A program made the position numbers and the translations under genes. Shown here piece by piece: positions 25,303 through 33,879 of a stretch of 64,000 bases of DNA. Location: NCBI GenBank assembly GCA_934654755.1, contig CAKUGQ010000008.1, forward strand, positions 18,290 to 82,289, given 5' to 3'. The number at the start of each line of letters is the position of its first letter. Position 1 is the stretch's first letter. This DNA is from an uncultured Oscillospiraceae bacterium. Its GTDB lineage: Bacteria > Bacillota > Clostridia > Oscillospirales > Oscillospiraceae. Below the pieces are notes generated by a model that saw only the letters and a list, made by a program, of their open reading frames with translations, was not told the DNA's origin and did not search any database.

Positions 25303-27255
25303 TCAGTGATTGCTGAAATAGATCTCACGGCGGATACGCAGCGCCGTCTCACGCAGGCATTCCAACAGCAGCGGGTTGAAGCTGCCGCACTCACCGGAGA
25401 AGATCATGCGGATTGCCGTTTCATGCGAATAGACTTCTTTATAGACACGCTTGCTGACAAGCGCATCGTAGACATCCGCCAGAGAAACGACCTGTGCGGC
25501 AATGGGGATCGCGTCGCCCTTCAGCCTGTCGGGGTAACCGCCGCCGTCATAGCGCTCGTGGTGCCAGCGGCAAATATCCGCCGCAATTTTTAAGACAGGC
25601 TCGACGGGGTAATCATCAAGCGAGCGGAGCATCTGCTCGCCATAGATCGTGTGCAGCTTGACTTCCTCGAATTCCTCCGGAGTGAGCTTACCGGGCTTAC
25701 CAAGGATGGTGCGGTCAACGGCAAATTTTCCGATATCGTGTAAGGCGGCAGCCATTGAAATAAGGGCGCAATCCTTCCAGACCAACCCATAGCGTTCCGT
25801 TTTTAGCAGGAGTCGCTCGAGCAGAAGCTCTGTAATGCGGCTGATGTTGGCAAGGTGATAGCTGTTTTCCCCGCTGCTTGCGCCGAAAGCGCTGCCGAGC
25901 ACTTGTGTCATTACGCGGCAGACACGTTCCAGATTGCGCTTATCCGGCGAAGCCGTCATCGCGTGGCGCGCGCCATAAAGCCGGAGGACATTGTGGATGC
26001 GGCGGTAGACGACGCGGGAATCGAACGGTCGTCCGATACAGTCGGCCACGCCCATCTCATAGGCGCGGCGGAGGTTGGAATCGGAATTGTCTACGGTAAT
26101 CAGAACGACGGGGACCTCTTCAATCAACTTAGTCCGGTTCATTTCGGCCAACACCTCAAAGCCGTCCATGCGCGGCATGAGAATGTCCAGCAGCAGTAGA
26201 GAGACGGAATTTCCGTAGCTTTCCAGCATCGCAAGGCATTGCAGGCCATCCTCGGCCTCGATGATCTGAAAATCCCTGCGCAGCATATCCGACAGGAGCA
26301 TACGATTCAGCTCCGAGTCGTCCGTAATCAGAAGGATGGGCTTTGCCGTAACGGAGTCATGATCGTTTCGCTCCATGCCCCGCTCGGTTACATAGCAGTT
26401 TTTCTGCGCCTTGGCGCGGTAAAGCAGGCGATCGGCGCGGGAGACGGCCTCCGATGCAAGCATGTCGTGTACCGTTACAGCGCCCGCGCAGAAGGAAAGT
26501 GTCAGGTCGCTGCGCTCCGTCGGATGCAGCTGCGACGCACCCTCTCGCAGATTGTGCAGCAGCGCTTCCTGCGCCTCGGCTGTGACATCCGGCTGAAAAA
26601 CAAGGAACTCATCGCCTCCGTAGCGAACGAGAATATCATCCTTTCCGAGCTGCGGAAGAATAAGCTTTGCCAAAGCGGAAAGCGCTTCGTCCCCCGTTTT
26701 GTGCCCGAAGGAATCGTTGAGCAGCTTCAGGTCGTCCAGGTCGATGATAATCACGCCTCCGCTGAAGGGGCGGAAACGTATATTTGTTTCATAATAATTT
26801 CGGTTGTAGGCGTCGGTGAGGACATCGCGGAAGTTTTCACGGCGCATACTGCGAAGCATTGTCTCATAACGGCGCGCCACACCGCTGACGTCCATCTGGG
26901 AACCGACAATATAGCGATGCTCCGCGTCATGATAAAAGAAGGTCAGACGCTTATAGGCGAGCTGCCCGGCGCGGTTCAGAACGGTTACGAAAACGCGGTA
27001 GGTAGAGGCGCTTTCCAGCATTTCCCGGATTCGATCGAGCCGCAGATCGGCCAGAGCACGGATCTGCTCGGTCTCGATGACATTTTTTTCAACATAGTAT
27101 TCGGCGACGGCAGCGTATTCCAGCGTAACCTCCGGGGAGATTTTTTGGGACTCGTCATAAAGCACACGGAGTGTTTCCATGTGCAGGTCGATACAGCAGA
27201 CCATCTCAAAGCTTTTGCGCGCGGCCTGCTCCAGCTCCTTGAATATCGGTTCCAT
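25303..27255 (-). CDS. GGDEF - receiver - HD-GYP protein (c-di-GMP synthesis and breakdown)
   Basis: 650 residues, four parts: a PAS-like N-terminal domain (1-140), GGDEF (about 150-300) with intact RYGGDEFLVF near 210 and no clear RxxD inhibitory site before it (the position reads LGKD), a receiver (about 310-425) with LLLLDILMPRMDGFE (Asp near 355), and HD-GYP (about 450-640) with AALHDIGKFAVDR near 505 and WHHERYDGGGYPDRLKG near 571. Both catalytic signatures are complete, so the protein may make or destroy c-di-GMP depending on receiver phosphorylation (inference). It is the first gene of the operon to 21620, and the downstream SipW operon has a c-di-GMP-I riboswitch. Confidence 0.95.
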   Translation of the reverse strand: MEPIFKELEQAARKSFEMVCCIDLHMETLRVLYDESQKISPEVTLEYAAVAEYYVEKNVIETEQIRALADLRLDRIREMLESASTYRVFVTVLNRAGQLAYKRLTFFYHDAEHRYIVGSQMDVSGVARRYETMLRSMRRENFRDVLTDAYNRNYYETNIRFRPFSGGVIIIDLDDLKLLNDSFGHKTGDEALSALAKLILPQLGKDDILVRYGGDEFLVFQPDVTAEAQEALLHNLREGASQLHPTERSDLTLSFCAGAVTVHDMLASEAVSRADRLLYRAKAQKNCYVTERGMERNDHDSVTAKPILLITDDSELNRMLLSDMLRRDFQIIEAEDGLQCLAMLESYGNSVSLLLLDILMPRMDGFEVLAEMNRTKLIEEVPVVLITVDNSDSNLRRAYEMGVADCIGRPFDSRVVYRRIHNVLRLYGARHAMTASPDKRNLERVCRVMTQVLGSAFGASSGENSYHLANISRITELLLERLLLKTERYGLVWKDCALISMAAALHDIGKFAVDRTILGKPGKLTPEEFEEVKLHTIYGEQMLRSLDDYPVEPVLKIAADICRWHHERYDGGGYPDRLKGDAIPIAAQVVSLADVYDALVSKRVYKEVYSHETAIRMIFSGECGSFNPLLLECLRETALRIRREIYFSNH

Positions 27256-27290
27256 GAGTGCTCCTTGAATCTTGTTGGTTATCGTGACTG

Positions 27291-27319
27291 ATTATACCGA
27301 ACCGACGCGAAAAAAGCAA
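27291..27319 (-). promoter_or_regulatory. Promoter of the GGDEF/HD-GYP signalling operon
   Basis: Minus strand: TTGCTT (27319-27314), 17-base spacer, TATAAT (27296-27291). The -35 is inside the U-run of the pfkA terminator. Confidence 0.85.
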
Positions 27320-27350
27320 GTCCCCGACGGTCAAAATGACCGTCGGGGAC
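27311..27350 (-). terminator. Terminator at the end of the pfkA transcript
   Basis: GTCCCCGACGGTCA (27350-27337 on the minus strand), 3-base loop, TGACCGTCGGGGAC, then TTGCTTTTTT. Very strong; its U-run overlaps the next promoter. Confidence 0.93.
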
Positions 27351-27526
27351 CCGCTACAGAAATGAGAGAGAGGGAAAAGAGAGATCAATGACAAAATCCT
27401 CTTGTAAGGCCGTCGGTGCGGCAGGATCACCGTCGACCTTACGAGTTGGAGTATAATGGACCGGTTTTGCGAAACTATGAATGAAGTCCTAACGTTTTGC
27501 AAAAAAGGGCGAACCGTGGAAAATGC
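27351..27526 (-). other. Long 3' untranslated region of pfkA
   Basis: 176 bases between the pfkA stop and the terminator carry no gene. A long imperfect hairpin (GTAAGG at 27404-27409 with CCTTAC at 27437-27442, and CGGTG/CACCG inside) is the only structure. A TATAAT at 27452-27457 on the + strand has no convincing -35. Confidence 0.5.
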
Positions 27527-28513
27527 TCAGATACCTGTCATTGCCTGCAGCACTGTCAGCTCGTCGAGATCGATACCCTTGTGCTCGGACAGACCCTCGT
27601 CTATGTCCACGTCGCACATCCGCCCGTCGCGGATACAGACAAGACGGTTTTTTCGGCCGGAGGCCAGAAGATCCACTGCATGATAGCCCATGCGCGTCGC
27701 CGTTACGCGGTCGCGTCCGGTGGGAGTGCCGCCGCGCTGCACATGACCGAGAACGGTCACGCGGGGATCGATGGCGATTTCGTCCTTGATGCGCTGTGCG
27801 ACTTCAAAAGCGCTTCCTGCACCTTCGGCGACGACGACCATAAAATGCGTGAAGCCGTTTAAACGGGCATTGCGGATTTTTTCGATCACGCTGTTTTCAA
27901 AATCGTCTCTGCGCTCCGGCACGAGGACGGCCGTTGCGCCGACGGCCAGACCGACGTAAAGCGCCAGATGACCGGCATTTCTGCCCATGACCTCCACAAC
28001 CGAGCAGCGCTCGTGCGACTGCATGGTATCACGCAGCTTGTCGATGCATTCGATGGCGGTATTTGCTGCGGTGTCAAAGCCGATGCAGTAATGGGTACAG
28101 GCAATATCGTTGTCAATGGTGCCGGGGATGCCGACAACGGGGACACCCAGCTTTGACAGGGCCAGCGCGCCGCGGAAGGTCCCGTCGCCGCCGATGGCGA
28201 CGATACCGTCCAGCCCGAGCAGCTTGCAGGTGTTGACCGCTTTGATTTGACCCGCAACATCCATAAACTCCTCACTGCGTGCGGTATAGAGCATGGTGCC
28301 GCCGCGATTGATGATGTGTGCGACGCTCTTTTCGTCCAGACGAACAATGTCGCCGTTGATCAGGCCGTTCCATCCGCGCCGGATGCCAACCACTTCAATG
28401 CCGCGGAAAATCGCCGAACGGACAACCGAACGCACGGCCGCGTTCATGCCGGGTGCGTCTCCGCCGCTGGTCAAAACGCCGATCCGGCGCACGGTTTGTT
28501 TGTTTTCTTCCAT
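27527..28513 (-). CDS. pfkA: ATP-dependent 6-phosphofructokinase
   Basis: 328 residues from ATG 28513; a GTG at 28522 in frame overlaps the AAGGGTG ribosome binding site. Signatures of bacterial PfkA: IGVLTSGGDAPGMNAAVRSV (ATP loop; Gly-Gly-Asp type of ATP-dependent enzymes), IVAIGGDGTFRGA, the catalytic PGTIDNDIACTHYCIGFDTA with the Asp of the TIDND motif, and VEVMGRNAGHLALYVG. It commits fructose 6-phosphate to glycolysis. It is transcribed alone, from its own promoter (28555-28583) to the terminator at 27311-27350. Confidence 0.96.
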   Translation of the reverse strand: MEENKQTVRRIGVLTSGGDAPGMNAAVRSVVRSAIFRGIEVVGIRRGWNGLINGDIVRLDEKSVAHIINRGGTMLYTARSEEFMDVAGQIKAVNTCKLLGLDGIVAIGGDGTFRGALALSKLGVPVVGIPGTIDNDIACTHYCIGFDTAANTAIECIDKLRDTMQSHERCSVVEVMGRNAGHLALYVGLAVGATAVLVPERRDDFENSVIEKIRNARLNGFTHFMVVVAEGAGSAFEVAQRIKDEIAIDPRVTVLGHVQRGGTPTGRDRVTATRMGYHAVDLLASGRKNRLVCIRDGRMCDVDIDEGLSEHKGIDLDELTVLQAMTGI

Positions 28514-28554
28514 ATCGATCACCCTTTTGCCGCCATAGGCGGAGTTTTTTCTCT

Positions 28555-28583
28555 ATTCTATCGCCTGCCGGGGAAGTTGTAAA
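28555..28583 (-). promoter_or_regulatory. pfkA promoter
   Basis: Minus strand: TTTACA (28583-28578), 17-base spacer, TAGAAT (28560-28555), about 42 bases upstream of the pfkA start. Confidence 0.8.
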
Positions 28584-28695
28584 TAGCCAAAATGCGAAAA
28601 GTGTGCTGCCGCGCGGAAAAAAGAATTGTGCAGGCTGCGTTTTCCAAAGAGTCAATTGACAATTCGGAAAACATACGGAATTGCGCAGGAGTGTA

Positions 28696-28790
28696 TGCTA
28701 TAATGACTGCGTGTAACACATGAACGGGCAGTCTCCTGCCGCGACGGGGGACAACGTTTGGCCTGAAAAACAGGCTTTCATTTTCATGTG
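28696..28790 (+). promoter_or_regulatory. Extended -10 promoter and structured leader of the surface-protein gene
   Basis: TGC-TATAAT at 28696-28704 is an extended -10 element. The leader that follows folds into a three-stem shape: CACATGAA (28717-28724) with TTCATGTG (28783-28790) outside, GGCAG/CTGCC and GCCTG/CAGGC inside. I could not match it to a named riboswitch. Confidence 0.5.
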
Positions 28791-28817
28791 CAGCGAAGAC
28801 TGCGGAAAGGGGCAACC

Positions 28818-31062
28818 ATGAAAACACGATTCTTTTCCACAAAGCTGCTGACGGCTCTGACGATACCGTGTCTGGTGCTGCTGCTTGCACTGGTCTCGGT
28901 ATTCGCAGCGGAGCCGGCGGCGGCAACGGCGGACTTTACCGCTGCCGACAACGGCGCGGCGGCGCTTGCCCTGCTCAATGCGGCAAAAACGGGAACGCAG
29001 GAATCCGCCTGGGACCCGTCCTCCAAAACACTGGTGCTGCGGGGCGTGGACTTTACGACTACGGCGACGACTGCCGTGAAGCTGCCTGCCGGGGCGACGA
29101 TCGTCCTTGCAGACGGAACAAAAAATATGCTCACCGGCGGCGATTCAACGGAAACGGCCTCCGGGAAACATAAGAATTACGTTTTTGTTTACGGTATTTA
29201 TGCCGTAGGCGAGTTGACGATCCGGGGAGAAAGCAACGGCACGGGCACGCTTTGCGTGACGTCGGGAGCTTACGTAAACAGCGGTGATGCATGGACGCAC
29301 TCCGTAGCGATCTATGCAAACGGTTCGATCCATATCCGCGGCGGCTCCGTCACTGCGGCCGGAGGAAAAGCTTCGTCCGCCGATTGTTCATTTTCCTACG
29401 GTGTTCAAACGACAAAGGGAAACAGCTTATCCGTTTCGGGAGGCGATTTGACCGCCATCGGCGGGGAAACCCTTGACACGGGCGACGAGGAGGTACGGAA
29501 GTCCTTCTCCAGAGGCATTGATGTTTACAAAGGGAATGTTACGGTTTCCGGCGCCGGAAAGCTGACGGGAAAATGCGTTTCGTCTATGGACGGCGAGGGA
29601 CTTGCTTACGGCGTCTATATCTCCGTGGGCGACCTGAGTGTTTCGGACAACGCGGAGGTCTCGGGCGTTGCGACGAATGCCATTGTGATCTTCGGCGGTA
29701 ATCTGAGGCAGACCGGCGGCAAAATCACCGGCGCGACCACGGGGACATGGGAGCACGGCCTTTCCATAGAAAGGACCGATGATTCCGGAGGCAGCGTTGA
29801 GATCAGCGGCGGTACGCTCGATATAACGCGTGGCGGCCTCTATATGTATAATTACAAGCCGACTGCGGCGCAGGGCGTTCTTTCCGTGGCCGGCGGTACG
29901 ATCAAAACATCCTCAATCTATGGTGTGAATGTATTCAAAGTGACCGGCGGGGCGGTCGAAAGCGGCAGTATCTCGACCAAATCGATGACTCTGACCGGCG
30001 GTACCGTTGTCATACGCGAGAAGGTACAGAAAAGCGATTATGACGGCAGGATGTATACCGATCCCGTCCTCCGGTGCGATACGCTTACCGTTTCCGGCGG
30101 CGTGTTGGATGCGGCATGGGATTGGGGCGAATATACGCCCGTCGTGTTCCCTGCGGATGATTACTACGACGGCGATCCTACACCGCTGGTCTCTGCGCGC
30201 GTAGAGGCCTCGTTCAGCGGCGGAACGACGCTTCTTGATACCGGCTGTTCCGGCAATGCCGCGCTGATCGCGGGCAACGTTATCGTCGGCAGCGGCGTGA
30301 CGGAGACGGGCGCAGACGGCCGGCTCCAGAAATACGGCGATACGCCGGTTGTATTCAGTAATGTTGTCCGTACGAACGCTAGCGCTTCGGGCATTGCGAT
30401 AAAGACCAGAGCCTATGACACTACGACGGCTGCGCAGCTTGACCTGTCGGGCGTCGTGCTTTCCGGCGCATCTGCCTCTGAGGTGGTGGAAACAGCAGAT
30501 GGAACGGTAGTCTACACCGTCAATGCGGCTTCTCTTGTAAACGTGAGCTATGATGTGGTGGCTGCCTATCTGAAAACGATGCGGGCGGGCGACAGTGTGG
30601 AGCTGAGCTATACGTTTACGGGCAGCGGAAACTATGCCGGCGCGAAGTTTGATGACGGAAACGGCGGTAGAACGGATACGGGAAGGATCTCTCTTCAGAC
30701 CGTTTCCGGCGGGTTTACCGGGTATGTGGTCTCCTTTGATCTCTGCGGAGAGCTACACCGCTGCTGCCGGATCGACGGTCATCACATTGAAGACGGAGTA
30801 TCTGACTACGCTTTCCGTCGGCAGGCATACGCTGACGGTCGTTTATTCCGACGGCGAGTGCAGCGCGGACTTCGAGATCAGAGCGGCACAGAGCGGCGGA
30901 GCAACGCCCGACCCGGACGAAAAACCGGATCCAGATGACGGACCGCAGACAGGAAATGGCAGCTTGGTGTGGCTTTGGATTGTTCTGCTGCTCATAAGCG
31001 GCGGCGTACTGGCGGGAGGCGCATATATCATGATCGCCCGAAAGAAAAAATACGGAAGGTAA
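28818..31062 (+). pseudogene. Frameshifted surface protein: carbohydrate-binding beta-helix-like protein with sortase tail
   Basis: ATG 28818 opens a frame with a signal peptide (LLTALTIPCLVLLLALVSVFAA) and about 600 residues of glycine-rich beta repeats (LTIRGESNGTGTLCVTSG, IHIRGGSVTAAGG, LSVSGGDLTAIGG) like the carbohydrate-binding domain family of clostridial cell-surface proteins. This frame runs to 30938 but after about 30740 its product turns into basic, unstructured sequence. The conserved end is in the next frame: YTAAAGSTVITLKTEYLTTL, then a Pro/Asp linker, GPQTGNG, a hydrophobic helix and RKKKYGR (sorting signal), ending 31062. One extra base (or two lost) near 30730-30745 explains this. 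Mutation, sequencing error and phase variation are all possible. Confidence 0.82.
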
Positions 31063-31078
31063 TTCAACGACCGACACG

Positions 31079-31108
31079 AGGCGGCTATCGAAAACGGTAG
31101 CCGCCTTC
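31079..31108 (+). terminator. Terminator after the surface-protein gene
   Basis: AGGCGGCTA-TCG, loop AAAA, CGG-TAGCCGCCT then TCCTC. Good stem, poor U-run. Confidence 0.7.
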
Positions 31109-31156
31109 CTCAATCGGACAGAACGGCATGTGCGAAGAATATCGTCAGAACGGGGC

Positions 31157-31186
31157 TTGACCGGCAAACAGGAACGATGCTATAAT
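31157..31186 (+). promoter_or_regulatory. nadE-srtB promoter
   Basis: TTGACC (31157-31162), 18-base spacer, TATAAT (31181-31186) with TGC before the -10. Confidence 0.83.
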
Positions 31187-31232
31187 ATGGACGGATAGGA
31201 GACTCAAAAGTCTGTAAGGAGTTGTTATACGA

Positions 31233-31973
31233 TTGATGCACTTTGAAGCGGAAAAAGTAAAAAATGAAATCGTCGCGTGGATTCGCGACTGGTTTGCGCA
31301 GAACGGCAGAGACTGCAATGCCATTGTCGGCATCTCCGGAGGAAAGGACAGCTCGGTGGTTGCCGCACTGTGTGTCGAGGCACTCGGCAGGGAGCGTGTC
31401 ATCGGCGTTCTGATGCCCAACGGTGAGCAGAGCGACATTGATATGTCGAGACTGCTGGTCGATCATCTCGGCATTGAGTCCTATACGATCAATATCCGAG
31501 CCGGTTACGAAGGCCTGCTTTCCGAGGTCGCCGGGAAGCTCGGCGGCGTCAGTGAGGATACCAGAATCAATCTGGCGCCCCGTCTGCGTATGGCGGCGCT
31601 CTATGCCGTCGGTCAAAGCAGAAACGGCCGGGTTGCCAATACCTGCAATCTTTCCGAGGATTGGGTCGGTTATTCCACGCGCTACGGCGACAGTGCGGGA
31701 GATTTCAGCCCGCTTTCCATGCTCTGCGTGCGTGAGGTGAAGGCCGTCGGGCGTGTGCTCGGACTCCCGGAGGCCCTGATCGAAAAGACACCTATCGACG
31801 GGCTATGCGGCAGGACGGACGAAGAGAAGCTCGGCTTTACCTACGCCGTATTGGACCGCTATATCCGCGAAGGGGAGATTGACGACCCCGGGACGAAAGC
31901 CAGGATCGACCGTCTGTATGCGCTGAACCGTTTCAAGGTCCGCTTTATGGACGTATTCCCATACCGGCCGTGA
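31233..31973 (+). CDS. nadE: NH3-dependent NAD+ synthetase
   Basis: 246 residues without the N-terminal glutaminase domain, so ammonia is the nitrogen donor. The PP-loop AIVGISGGKDSSVVAALCVE (about 31-50) binds ATP; VANTCNLSEDWVGYSTRYGD is the conserved NAD-synthase block. It amidates deamido-NAD. The start is either TTG 31233, 11 bases after AAGGAG, or ATG 31236, 14 bases after it; I keep the longer one with little to separate them. Its stop overlaps the sortase start by 4 bases (GTGA). Cotranscription with a sortase looks like chance clustering rather than a functional link. Confidence 0.94.
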   Translation: MMHFEAEKVKNEIVAWIRDWFAQNGRDCNAIVGISGGKDSSVVAALCVEALGRERVIGVLMPNGEQSDIDMSRLLVDHLGIESYTINIRAGYEGLLSEVAGKLGGVSEDTRINLAPRLRMAALYAVGQSRNGRVANTCNLSEDWVGYSTRYGDSAGDFSPLSMLCVREVKAVGRVLGLPEALIEKTPIDGLCGRTDEEKLGFTYAVLDRYIREGEIDDPGTKARIDRLYALNRFKVRFMDVFPYRP

Positions 31974-32788
31974 AGCGCGCGATCCGCATTGCCCTGATCT
32001 GTGTGTTCGCGGGCGTGTTTCTGTTCAGCGGCTACCGCGTGGGGAGCATCCTTCTGGAGGACAACCGCGCGAAAAACGCTTATGTCGAGCTTTTGGAGCG
32101 TTTCAGGCCGACGGGGCAGGCGCCTTCGCCGGAACCGTCCCTGCCGGAGCCGTCCGGTGGGACAGACGATCCGCATCGACCGACGCAGCGGCCGGAACCG
32201 ATCGCGCCGAACGGGCAGACGATCGAATCGCGTGTCGACGCGGCTGCGCTGGCGGCGGAATACCCGGCTTTTGCCGGTTGGCTCTACTGCCCGGGTACGG
32301 CGATTGATTATCCCGTCGCACAGAGCCGGGATCATTTCTATTATCTGAATCATCTGCTTGACGGCACCTATAACCGGCACGGCTGTCTGTTTATTGACTT
32401 CAATAATTCAAACGAGTTTACAAACCGCAATACGATTCTCTACGGACATAAGACGAGCGTCGGGTTGATGTTCGGAACGCTTCTGTATTACAAGGATCCC
32501 GCCTACTACGCGGAGCACCCGACGTTTTATTTTCAGACCGAACGCGGGACGACCGTCCTTGAGATCGTGGCGGCCTATTCTACCGATGCCTATTCCGAGG
32601 CTTATACCTATGATTTTGCTTCCGACGAAGCGTTTTTGCGCTATATCGAGGAGGCGGTGCGGTGCTCGGCATTCCGGAGCGGCGTAAACGTGGATGCGGA
32701 CGACCGTATCGTGACCCTCTCCACCTGTGAGGATGTATCCGGTGACGCTCGATTTGTCGTGATCTGCCGCGTCGGGGAGACAAAATAG
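31970..32788 (+). CDS. srtB: Class B sortase
   Basis: 272 residues from GTG 31970. An N-terminal signal anchor (IRIALICVFAGVFLFSGYRVG), a Pro/Ser-rich linker, then the sortase barrel: SRDHFYYLNHLLDGTYNRHG, LYGHKTSVGLMFGTL (His near 160), VTLSTCEDVSG (catalytic Cys near 254 in TLSTC) and the Arg in ARFVVICR. Class B features are the FYLNH and NRHGCLFID segments. Class B sortases of clostridia cleave (S/N/P)PxTG-type signals; PPDTG in the TasA-like protein at 18734-19492 and GPQTG in the frameshifted protein at 28818-31062 are candidate substrates. It overlaps nadE by 4 bases. Confidence 0.95.
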   Translation: MKRAIRIALICVFAGVFLFSGYRVGSILLEDNRAKNAYVELLERFRPTGQAPSPEPSLPEPSGGTDDPHRPTQRPEPIAPNGQTIESRVDAAALAAEYPAFAGWLYCPGTAIDYPVAQSRDHFYYLNHLLDGTYNRHGCLFIDFNNSNEFTNRNTILYGHKTSVGLMFGTLLYYKDPAYYAEHPTFYFQTERGTTVLEIVAAYSTDAYSEAYTYDFASDEAFLRYIEEAVRCSAFRSGVNVDADDRIVTLSTCEDVSGDARFVVICRVGETK

Positions 32789-32826
32789 GTGCGGGTATGC
32801 CGGATATATTTGTGTAAAACGTGCCG

Positions 32827-32855
32827 TTGACAAGCGGAGAGGGAATTGCTATAGT
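32827..32855 (+). promoter_or_regulatory. Promoter of the yitT-like gene
   Basis: TTGACA (32827-32832), 17-base spacer, TATAGT (32850-32855) preceded by TGC. Confidence 0.87.
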
Positions 32856-32890
32856 ATGAAAAATCGATCCAACCGGAGGGGGACCTTTGA

Positions 32891-33766
32891 ATGCTGAAAA
32901 CCGAAAGAAAAGTCATAGCGGGCGTGCGCGATTATATTATTGTGATTCTCTGTGCCGCACTGATGGCTACGAGCTATTACATTTTGATTTCGCCCAACGC
33001 ATTTGCGCCGGCGGGTGTTCCCGGTATCGCAACGCTGCTGCATAAGATCTTTGGCTTTCAGGTCAGTATGGTCACGCTGATTGCAAACGTTCCGCTGATG
33101 ATTGCCGCCTTTTTCCTGGTCAACCGTCAGTTTACGATTCGTTCACTGGTAGCTACCATTGTGTACATCGGTACGCTTGCGCTGTGTGAACGTCTGCCGC
33201 TGGGGGATTTTGTTTATTATACCGAAAACGGTACCAGCAAGATTCTGGCGCCTCTGGCGGGCGGTGTGATTTCCGGTTTCTGCTACGGTATGGTGCTGCG
33301 CTGCAACGCTTCTACCGGCGGTACTGACCTGATTGGTGCAATCGTCCATCGTTTCCGGCCGGAGTATAACATGCTGTGGATTATTTTTTCCTTCAATGCG
33401 GTCGTGGCGGCCGTGTCCTTCTTTGTTTACGACTATCAGATCGAGCCGGTCATTTTGTGCCTGATGTACTGCTTTATCACAAGTAAGGTCGGGGACAGCA
33501 TCATCCGCGGCTTCAATGAGGCGGTCAAGTATGAGATCGTGACCGACCAGCCCGAGGAGCTTTCGGCGGTGCTGATGCAGGAGCTCAATCACGGCGTGAC
33601 ACAGCTTTCCGCGGTTGGCAGCTTTACCCGCAACAATAAGGCTCTGCTGATCTGTGTGATCGGGAAGCATCAGGTTGTTAAGCTGCAGCGTATTTTACTG
33701 CGTTTCCCCGGAACCTTCGCGTACTTGACGAGTGTCCGGGAGACGGTAGGGAATTTTCACCATTAA
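32891..33766 (+). CDS. YitT-family membrane protein with DUF2179 domain
   Basis: 291 residues. Five or six membrane helices (about residues 10-200: VIILCAALMATSYYILISP, MVTLIANVPLMIAAFFLV, and others) with the family sequence FAPAGVPGIATLLHK and GGTDLIGAIVHRF, followed by a cytoplasmic DUF2179 domain (about 210-290) with ELNHGVTQLSAVGSFTRNNK. Function in the cell is not established for most members; transport is suspected. A strong promoter lies upstream, the ATG has GGAGGGGGACC before it, and a terminator follows, so it is monocistronic. Family call is solid. Confidence 0.92.
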   Translation: MLKTERKVIAGVRDYIIVILCAALMATSYYILISPNAFAPAGVPGIATLLHKIFGFQVSMVTLIANVPLMIAAFFLVNRQFTIRSLVATIVYIGTLALCERLPLGDFVYYTENGTSKILAPLAGGVISGFCYGMVLRCNASTGGTDLIGAIVHRFRPEYNMLWIIFSFNAVVAAVSFFVYDYQIEPVILCLMYCFITSKVGDSIIRGFNEAVKYEIVTDQPEELSAVLMQELNHGVTQLSAVGSFTRNNKALLICVIGKHQVVKLQRILLRFPGTFAYLTSVRETVGNFHH

Positions 33767-33813
33767 GTTTTTGGGCGGCGCAGGAGAATACTGCGCCGCC
33801 CAAAAACTTTTTT
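33765..33813 (+). terminator. Terminator after the yitT-like gene
   Basis: A 19-base stem beginning AAGTTTTTGGGCGGCG, 7-base loop, its complement, then TTTT. Overlaps the stop codon. Confidence 0.95.
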
Positions 33814-33845
33814 GCCGAAAAAGGCCGAATCTTTCGGATAGGGGA

Positions 33846-33873
33846 TTGACAATCCGTAATTCTGTGTTATACT
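33846..33873 (+). promoter_or_regulatory. Promoter of the candidate ncRNA
   Basis: TTGACA (33846-33851), 16-base spacer, TATACT (33868-33873). No gene starts within 450 bases downstream. Confidence 0.83.
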
Positions 33874-33879
33874 TTTGCT

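Noticed and set aside
27452..27457. TATAAT on the + strand in the pfkA 3' region as a promoter
   Set aside because: No -35 at a proper distance and only antisense sequence downstream.
30720..30760. Programmed ribosomal frameshift in the surface-protein gene
   Set aside because: No slippery heptamer or convincing downstream pseudoknot; mutation or error is simpler.
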